A DNA stretch of 9,335 nucleotides from positions 1 to 9,335 of the forward strand of contig CADCUW010000661.1 of assembly GCA_902805985.1 (NCBI GenBank), given 5' to 3'. Positions 5,516 through 9,335 of the stretch are shown here, in pieces; positions within the stretch are counted from its first letter, which is position 1; each line of letters begins with the position of its first letter. The stretch is from an uncultured Rubrobacteraceae bacterium. Its GTDB lineage: Bacteria; Actinomycetota; Rubrobacteria; Rubrobacterales; Rubrobacteraceae. Under the pieces are notes generated by a model. That model was not told the DNA's origin. It searched no databases and was given only the letters and a program-made list of their open reading frames with translations. Position numbers and translations under genes: made by a program.

Positions 5516-5940
5516 CGAGAACGGGTTCGCGAAGGTTCCCTACATTCTCCGCGGCGACTGCTCAGCGAACCGCGAGGGTGGCGGCGGCAGGCTTCGGCGT
5601 GGTCGCAGTCTTTCAGCTCCTATTGGCACTGGGTGCCCCATGGGGCAGAGCTGCGCTAGGCGGCTTCAACGAGGGGACGCTTCCACCGGAGCTTCGCGTC
5701 GTCAGCCTGGTCTCTACGGCCGTCTTCCTCTGAGCGGGATTCGTTGTCCTCGGTCGCGCGGGCCACTGGGGCGATCGACTTTCCGGCGCCTTCTGGGTGG
5801 GAACGTGGGCGCTCGCTCTGATTCTGCCGCTTGGTGCGCTCATGAACCTTGCCTCCTCGGGCCCGTGGGAGCGTTTCGGGTGGGCGCCGTTCACGTTTGT
5901 TCTTGCGGTGGCGACCCTCGTGGTCGCTCGCGGGCCGTAG
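5512..5940 (+). pseudogene. Four-helix membrane protein interrupted by an in-frame TGA
   Basis: From ATG 5512 the frame runs 73 codons, hits TGA at 5731-5733, then continues open in the same frame for 68 more codons to TAG at 5938-5940. Both halves look like one protein of about 142 residues with four hydrophobic segments: near 23-43 (AAAGFGVVAVFQLLLALG), 62-80 (spanning the TGA: VVSLVSTAVFL then AGFVVLG), 92-112 (FWVGTWALALILPLGALMNL) and 120-138 (FTFVLAVATLVVA). GAPWGRAALGGFNEG between helices 1 and 2 is typical of small actinobacterial membrane proteins of unknown function. The stop falls within helix 2. The simplest reading is a nonsense mutation (for example TGG to TGA); no frameshift is needed. 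Tryptophan or selenocysteine recoding is less likely and no SECIS-like hairpin was recognised. No good Shine-Dalgarno precedes the ATG. Confidence 0.7.
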
Positions 5941-5955
5941 CGGTCATCCCCGATA

Positions 5956-6444
5956 CTAACCTGCCCTTCTCCTCCTGAAGTAGGCGACGGCGGTGTAGAT
6001 CAGGGCCGCCTGGGCGAGGATCCGCCGGGCGAGGCTCGTCCTGTTGTGTTTCCACTCCGCCTTCCAGCCCCGCTCCGCGAGGACGTTCGGGACCCGGCCG
6101 CTCTTGAGATCTTGCACGACTCCCTCCGCCACGCCCACCCGGTCGGCCAGCATCAGGGGCAGCCAGTGGCCGTAGCTGGATTCGCTGTACTGGAAAGCGA
6201 AGCGCCGGAGCGCGCCGCTCGGTCCCGCGGGCGGCGTCGACGTACCGAACGCGGAGGTGAGGTCAGAGCGCTCGATAGAGCGCAGGACCTCGACGGTGGG
6301 CGGCTGCTGCGGTGGGCGCTCCCAGCTGTAGCCCGCGTGCTCGCCGTCGGTGCGGTGCTTCATGGGGTAGGTCGGGTCGTTCTTCGAGTCGATGTCCACG
6401 CCCCAGCCCAGTACCTGCAAGGAATCTTTCGGTGTATGTTCCAT
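5956..6444 (-). CDS. Unrecognised 162-residue protein, single C-terminal membrane helix
   Basis: I do not recognise a characterised family. The N-terminal two thirds is soluble and has several features likely to be conserved: PKDSLQVLGWGVD, KNDPTYPMKHR, a proline/glutamine-rich YSWERPPQQPP, and YSESSYGHWLPLMLADRVG. Near the end, LARRILAQAALIYTAVAY forms one hydrophobic helix followed by FRRRR, consistent with a C-terminal anchor whose positive end stays in the cytoplasm. It begins with ATG 6444 after GGGAGGAAA, seven bases away, and only 12 bases after the stop of the alcohol dehydrogenase, so it is the second gene of that operon and probably acts with it. It has no cysteine, so no metal or disulfide role for Cys. 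It ends 15 bases from the convergent membrane-protein pseudogene with no terminator between. Confidence 0.8.
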   Translation of the reverse strand: MEHTPKDSLQVLGWGVDIDSKNDPTYPMKHRTDGEHAGYSWERPPQQPPTVEVLRSIERSDLTSAFGTSTPPAGPSGALRRFAFQYSESSYGHWLPLMLADRVGVAEGVVQDLKSGRVPNVLAERGWKAEWKHNRTSLARRILAQAALIYTAVAYFRRRRAG

Positions 6445-6456
6445 GGTCTTTCCTCC

Positions 6457-7611
6457 CTAAGATCTGGCCGACGGCGGCATCAGGACCGGCTTTATGCAGT
6501 CGTCGAGCTTCGCCGAAAAGATCCGGTACGCGTCCGACACTTCTTCCAGGGGGACGCGGTGGGTGATCATCGCCTTGGGATTCAAGACGCCGCTTTGCAC
6601 GTGCTCGATGAGCCTCGGCAACAGCCGCTTTACCGAGGCCTGGTTCGCCCGGATGGTGAGGCCCTTGTTCACGACGTTCCCCATCGGGACGTGGGTACCC
6701 ACCGGGCCGTACACGCCGACGATGGAGACGATACCACCCTTCTTGACGGAGTTGATCGCCCAGTGCAGCGCGGTGGCCGACCCTCCTTGCAGGAGCAGTT
6801 TCCTGCCGAGGACCGTCTGCAGCGCGCTGCCGGCGGCCTCGGCCCCGACGGCGTCGATGACGACGTCGGCTCCCAAAGAATCCGTAGTCCCTTTGATGAA
6901 CACCACCGGGTCTTCGAGCGACCTGAAATCGTAGGCCTCGCACGGCGCGTAGTTCCGTGCGAACTCGAGGCGGTAGTCTACGCAGTCGATCACGATGACC
7001 CTTCCTGCCCCGAAGAGCCAGGCGCACCTGGCCGACATGATGCCGACAGGGCCCGCCCCGAAGACGACGACGGTGTCGCCGGGTTGGATGCCGCCCATCT
7101 CGGCCCCCTGGTACCCCGTGGGCACTACGTCCGTGAGCATCACCGCGTCGTCGGGGTCCATCCACTCGGGGATGACCGTGGGGCTCACGTCGGCGTAGGG
7201 GACGCGTACGTACTCGGCCTGCCCGCCGTCGTATCCGCCAGCGGTGTGCGAGTAGCCGTAGATGCCGCCGACCGCGGTGGCCTGGGGGTTGGATTCGTGG
7301 CAGTTCCCGTAAAGCCCCTGCTGGCAGAAGACGCAACTCCCGCAGGCGATGTTGAACGGCACCAGGACGTGGTCGCCGACCTTCAGCTTCTCTACCCCGT
7401 CCCCGGTCTCCTCGACGATGCCGGTGAACTCGTGGCCGAATGTCATCCCGACCCGGGTATCCGGCACGGACCCGTTATACAGGTGCAGGTCCGAACCGCA
7501 GATGCAGGATCTCGTGACCCTGACGATGGCGTCCTGGGGGTGCAGGATCTCCGGTTCGGGCTTCTGGTCGATGCGGACCCGATGGGGGCCCCGGTAATTC
7601 ATGGCTAGCAC
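6457..7611 (-). CDS. Zinc-dependent alcohol dehydrogenase, formaldehyde-dehydrogenase-like
   Basis: A 384-residue NAD(P)-dependent dehydrogenase of the zinc MDR family, in the glutathione-dependent formaldehyde dehydrogenase-like group. The catalytic zinc site has Cys38 (CICGSDLH) and His60-Glu61 (GHEF). The structural zinc site is complete, with Cys90, 93, 96 and 104 in CGSCVFCQQGLYGNC. The Rossmann motif GAGPVG is at 185-190, followed by the acidic strand end VIVIDCVDYRLEFA (Asp), which favours NAD over NADP. It would oxidise alcohols or aldehyde adducts in the cytoplasm; the substrate is not determinable here, and an actinobacterial cofactor such as mycothiol is possible. I start it at GTG 7611 because the family opens with MxAMxYRGP and GAGAGGA precedes it by about nine bases; ATG 7602 is the alternative. 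It heads a two-gene operon. The 520-codon plus-strand frame covering it is an antisense artefact. Confidence 0.92.
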   Translation of the reverse strand: MLAMNYRGPHRVRIDQKPEPEILHPQDAIVRVTRSCICGSDLHLYNGSVPDTRVGMTFGHEFTGIVEETGDGVEKLKVGDHVLVPFNIACGSCVFCQQGLYGNCHESNPQATAVGGIYGYSHTAGGYDGGQAEYVRVPYADVSPTVIPEWMDPDDAVMLTDVVPTGYQGAEMGGIQPGDTVVVFGAGPVGIMSARCAWLFGAGRVIVIDCVDYRLEFARNYAPCEAYDFRSLEDPVVFIKGTTDSLGADVVIDAVGAEAAGSALQTVLGRKLLLQGGSATALHWAINSVKKGGIVSIVGVYGPVGTHVPMGNVVNKGLTIRANQASVKRLLPRLIEHVQSGVLNPKAMITHRVPLEEVSDAYRIFSAKLDDCIKPVLMPPSARS

Positions 7612-7637
7612 GGAGGCGCATCCTCTCTTTTTCGGCT

Positions 7638-7665
7638 TCTATACCCCTTTTGTCGCCGCGCCAAC
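7638..7665 (-). promoter_or_regulatory. Stress-sigma-like promoter of the alcohol dehydrogenase operon
   Basis: On the minus strand GTTG (7665-7662), a 15-base spacer and GGGTAT (7646-7641) match the general form GTTT-N14/16-GGGTAT of actinobacterial SigB/SigF-type promoters. A transcript would begin near 7631, giving a leader of about 20 bases that contains the ribosome-binding site of the GTG start at 7611. An overlapping SigA-type -10 (TATAGA, 7643-7638) is also possible. Confidence 0.5.
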
Positions 7666-8209
7666 AGCTTGTGCGTCCGGGCCGCTCCTGCAGTGGCGGG
7701 TTGGCGTCGCCCGCAAGACCTGCGATGATCCTGCCACCCTGACGGTCACGGTGGAGGCTATTTCGACGAACGCTTCCGCAGTGGCTAAAGTGGAGGCTAC
7801 CTACTAGATGGTTAGATGCCATGCTGTTGATGCTAATGGAGCATACAGCAGCGCGGAAAGAGGAAGATGTGCGGGGCGATGGGGCCGCCGGAGTTCACGG
7901 TTTCGAAGAAGGTGGGGGAGTTCTCGGGCTAGCTTTCGGCGCGTCCCCTTTGGGCGCGGGCGGAGGCGTGTGCGAGACGCCCCAGCGGGCAGCGGCTTTG
8001 ATCGGCAAGGACCGGGGCCGATCGGCCCCGGCCCTTGCACTTCACTGTTCACCGTACGTCGTAGAAGACACGTTATCCGAAGTTAACCTCACGCGTGAGG
8101 GCTGCCCGGCCGGCCCGCTCCCCCGTAGAGAAGATGAAGCCTAACCACGCTACGGCCCCGTAGAAGGCGGTACCCGCGATGGGTCCACGCCCGCTAATCT
8201 CGCTGTCCT
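7666..8209. other. Gene-poor spacer with palindromes
   Basis: I see no convincing gene in these 544 bases. The open frames lack family signatures and the longer ones run straight through a palindrome. The stretch holds two copies of GTGGAGGCTA (near 7751 and 7790), a 34-base near-perfect palindrome at 8005-8038, and a perfect 14-base palindrome CCTCACGCGTGAGG at 8087-8100. A short minus-strand frame after rpmJ (about 8073-8200) encodes a hydrophobic run, IAGTAFYGAVAWLGFIFST, but has no usable start and may be a relic or chance. Confidence 0.5.
8005..8038 (-). terminator. 34-base near-perfect palindrome
   Basis: The centre CCGGGGCCGATCGGCCCCGG (8012-8031) is a perfect 20-base palindrome, extended by six further pairs on each side after one A/C mismatch. 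It lies about 170 bases downstream of rpmJ on the minus strand and could terminate it in either direction, but there is no T-run and almost no loop, so a protein-binding or cruciform role is an alternative. Confidence 0.45.
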
Positions 8210-8323
8210 TTAGCCCTGCCTCTGCTTGTGCCTGGGGTTCTCGCACGTCACGCGTAAGACGTCCTTCCTGCGTACCACCTTGCACTTGTCGCAAAAAGGT
8301 TTGACGCTCGCCCGTACCTTCAA
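8210..8323 (-). CDS. rpmJ: 50S ribosomal protein L36
   Basis: A 37-residue protein, the normal full length of L36, a small zinc-ribbon protein of the large ribosomal subunit. It reads [20 protein letters not shown] and ends in [11 protein letters not shown]. The zinc ligands Cys-x2-Cys, Cys and His are all present, making it a zinc-binding (C+) form. It starts with TTG 8323, with AGGAGG five bases before it, and ends at TAA 8212-8210. The TTG start and small size make it easy to miss, and a longer frame in another register overlaps it. In most bacteria rpmJ sits between infA and rpsM; here an infA relic lies upstream in the right order, but no ribosomal gene follows. It may be the sole copy moved away from the ribosomal operon, or a second copy. 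Confidence 0.93.
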   Translation of the reverse strand: MKVRASVKPFCDKCKVVRRKDVLRVTCENPRHKQRQG

Positions 8324-8460
8324 GAATTCCTCCTGATGACTCCGTTGCTTCTGCGTTCATTCTGACCGGGTTCTACCCTGAACTTGTCGCCCGGCAGGAT
8401 GCGGATGAACTCACCAGCATCCTACTTGGGATCAAGAGGGCTCAAAGCTTTCCCGTTACC
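8320..8460 (-). pseudogene. infA: Relic of translation initiation factor IF-1
   Basis: Immediately upstream of rpmJ the minus-strand frame encodes FIRILPGDKFRVE (8409-8371). This matches the diagnostic C-terminal motif of IF-1, FIRILPGDK being identical to common IF-1 sequences. Aligned without gaps, an Asn-Gly at 8457-8452 falls exactly where IF-1 has its ENG, but the bases between have lost the rest of the sequence and contain TAG at 8424-8422. The normal SPYDLTRGRI tail is also gone. The frame ends at TGA 8322-8320, overlapping the TTG of rpmJ. Gene order infA-rpmJ is the conserved one, which strongly supports the identification. The gene cannot make a working IF-1; a functional copy must exist elsewhere. 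Confidence 0.75.
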
Positions 8461-8763
8461 GATCTTGCTCATCGATCTCCTGGTATCTCAGATTCTCCTC
8501 GCTCCTCTCTGGCCTCGCGGGGCTGCGATCTCCTCCGTGGCATCCCCTCCTCGTGTTACCTCAGTAGAACCCCTTTGCGGCCCTCATCTATAAGACGACC
8601 CAACCGGCCGATTTCTTACCCCCTGGTCTCCCGCGTTTCATCCCGATTGGTCGACAGCTTGGGGACCGGCCGAACAGGATGTCGGGCATGGGGGTTCCTT
8701 TCAGGGCGCCGATCTTACGTCACGTGTTGCCAATACAACCTCTGTTACATTCCGGGTGGGACC
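8461..8763 (-). other. Possible leader of the rpmJ transcript; no clear gene
   Basis: This stretch lies between the promoter candidate at 8766 and the infA relic. It contains two small minus-strand frames with plausible ribosome-binding sites: 33 codons from ATG 8689 (AAGGA six bases before) and 24 codons from ATG 8543 (GAGGAGG just before). Neither resembles a family I know, and the second may be a scrambled infA start. They could be decayed gene ends or leader peptides. Confidence 0.3.
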
Positions 8764-8765
8764 CT

Positions 8766-8795
8766 TCTATACGCCCCTTTTGAGAAACCACGCAA
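8766..8795 (-). promoter_or_regulatory. Promoter candidate upstream of infA relic and rpmJ
   Basis: On the minus strand TTGCGT (8795-8790), an 18-base spacer and TATAGA (8771-8766) fit a SigA-type promoter. The -10 region lies in AAAAGGGGCGTATAGAAG (8781-8764), which matches AAAAGGGGTATAGAAG at the alcohol dehydrogenase promoter except for two inserted bases. It is the best candidate for driving rpmJ, about 440 bases downstream. Confidence 0.45.
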
Positions 8796-8878
8796 TCAGG
8801 GAGGCGTGGCGAATGCGCTGCACGGAGGTGAGTAGCGGGTTTTCCGGCTCCCACGTTTGCCCTTGCCCACCGGGGTGT

Positions 8879-9016
8879 GAGGAAGGTAGTTTCCTCGAGG
8901 TCCGCCATCTGTGAATCGGACCTGGTGCCAAGCGCTGTTCGGGTTCGGGCGAGGACCCGGGTAGGGGAGACCTATCCGGGATACCGCTGCGAGGACCTAT
9001 TGAGCTCTCGCAGCGG
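8879..9016. other. Run of four hairpins downstream of msrB
   Basis: Four consecutive inverted repeats lie in 138 bases: GAGGAA/TTCCTC (8879-8896), AGGTCCG/CGGACCT (8898-8923), CCCGGGTAGG/CCTATCCGGG (8956-8980, one mismatch that can wobble), and CCGCTGCGAG/CTCGCAGCGG (8984-9016, 13-base loop). The last lies 17 bases past the msrB stop and may be its terminator, though no T-run follows. The array as a whole could be a structured RNA on either strand. I could not match it to a riboswitch or T-box consensus. Confidence 0.4.
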
Positions 9017-9032
9017 CGATACCCGATCTGCG

Positions 9033-9335
9033 CTAGCGCCGTTCGAGGTCGAGCGCGACGCTGTTCATGCACCAGCGCTGCCCGCCGGCCTCCCTCGGGC
9101 CGTCGGCGAAGACGTGTCCGAGGTGGGAGTGGCAGCGCGCGCACCGGACCTCGGTGCGCGCCATCGCGTGGGAGCGGTCCTCGACGATCTCGACGGCGTC
9201 GGGCGAGACGGCCTCGGTGAAGCTCGGCCAGCCGGTACCCGAATGGTACTTCGCGCGGCCGTCGAAGAGCGTGTTGCCGCAGGCGGCGCAGCGGTAGAGG
9301 CCGTCTTCGTCGGTGTCCACGTACTCGCCGGAGAA
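9033..9335 (-). CDS. msrB: Peptide-methionine (R)-S-oxide reductase, N-terminus cut off
   Basis: MsrB repairs oxidised proteins by reducing methionine-R-sulfoxide, with thioredoxin as the usual reductant, in the cytoplasm. The frame is open to the window edge, so the first part is missing; about 100 residues are visible. It opens with FSGEYVDTDEDGLYRC, the normal internal sequence, so the GTG at 9320 is not the start. Zinc ligands are two Cys-x2-Cys pairs (CAAC and CARC). The core motifs SGTGWPSF, HLGHVFADGP and the catalytic cysteine in RWCMNSVAL are intact. The protein ends in LERR. It is the last gene of its transcript; hairpins follow 17 bases downstream. Confidence 0.93.
   Translation of the reverse strand, partial: FSGEYVDTDEDGLYRCAACGNTLFDGRAKYHSGTGWPSFTEAVSPDAVEIVEDRSHAMARTEVRCARCHSHLGHVFADGPREAGGQRWCMNSVALDLERR

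Noticed and set aside
5731..5733. Selenocysteine or tryptophan recoding of TGA
   Set aside because: The rest of the window uses TGA as a normal stop (for example at 3904 and 5328), and no SECIS-like element was recognised after it.
6046..7608. 520-codon plus-strand open frame
   Set aside because: It is antisense to the alcohol dehydrogenase and its partner, both of which carry clear motifs; long antisense frames are common in GC-rich genes. Its translation shows no family signature.
7821..8144. 107-codon plus-strand frame
   Set aside because: It reads straight through the 34-base palindrome and an intergenic spacer, with no family resemblance.
8073..8360. 95-codon minus-strand frame over rpmJ
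   Set aside because: Its first half is an out-of-frame reading of infA/rpmJ. Only its hydrophobic end is protein-like, and there is no start for it.
8956..9016. Possible T-box-like element on the plus strand (GGATACCGCTGCGAG)
   Set aside because: The T-box consensus is not met, and no aminoacyl-tRNA synthetase or amino-acid gene lies downstream on that strand.

Overview
The window looks like a chromosomal accessory region from a high-GC Gram-positive bacterium, most likely a deep-branching actinobacterium of the Rubrobacter type. That assignment is an inference from base composition, codon use and gene content; no rRNA or other taxonomic marker is present. No tRNA, rRNA or CRISPR array was seen.

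Layout, left to right. (1) 1-3016: two closely related secreted calcium-binding (RTX-type nonapeptide) genes face each other, the first cut by the window edge. Each ends in a strong hairpin. Between the hairpins lies a 1.95-kb unit bounded by a perfect 16-bp inverted repeat. It holds an IS5-type DDE transposase and, downstream on the same strand, an intact metallo-beta-lactamase-fold hydrolase of the AHL-lactonase-like group. It reads as an insertion sequence with a passenger gene. The transposase frame has no ATG, GTG or TTG where the protein should begin; an ATA stands there. (2) 3017-4352: a RibD/dihydrofolate-reductase-fold gene lies between repeat-rich intergenic regions. These hold a 20-bp near-identical inverted repeat pair flanking the gene, three helically phased CCGAACCG boxes, a 142-bp MITE-like unit whose ends resemble those of the IS, and a dispersed TTCTNNGAAGTYC repeat. 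(3) 4353-5940: a zinc-free MDR NAD(P)H:quinone-type oxidoreductase is followed by decayed membrane-protein genes: a DUF4386 C-terminal fragment, and a four-helix protein interrupted by one in-frame TGA.

(4) 5956-7611, minus strand: a two-gene operon of a zinc-dependent, formaldehyde-dehydrogenase-like alcohol dehydrogenase and an unrecognised small protein with one C-terminal membrane helix, preceded by a stress-sigma-like promoter. (5) 7666-9032, minus strand: a gene-poor stretch with an intact but orphan rpmJ (ribosomal protein L36, TTG start). Directly upstream is the wreck of an infA (IF-1) gene still carrying FIRILPGDK, so this is a displaced or duplicated infA-rpmJ pair. A promoter candidate upstream shares a motif with the alcohol dehydrogenase promoter, and a run of four hairpins follows. 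(6) 9033-9335: the C-terminal part of msrB (methionine-R-sulfoxide reductase).

Together the intact genes suggest redox and aldehyde or oxidant handling (two MDR enzymes, a reductase fold, MsrB), set in a region that has been repeatedly rearranged and is partly decaying.
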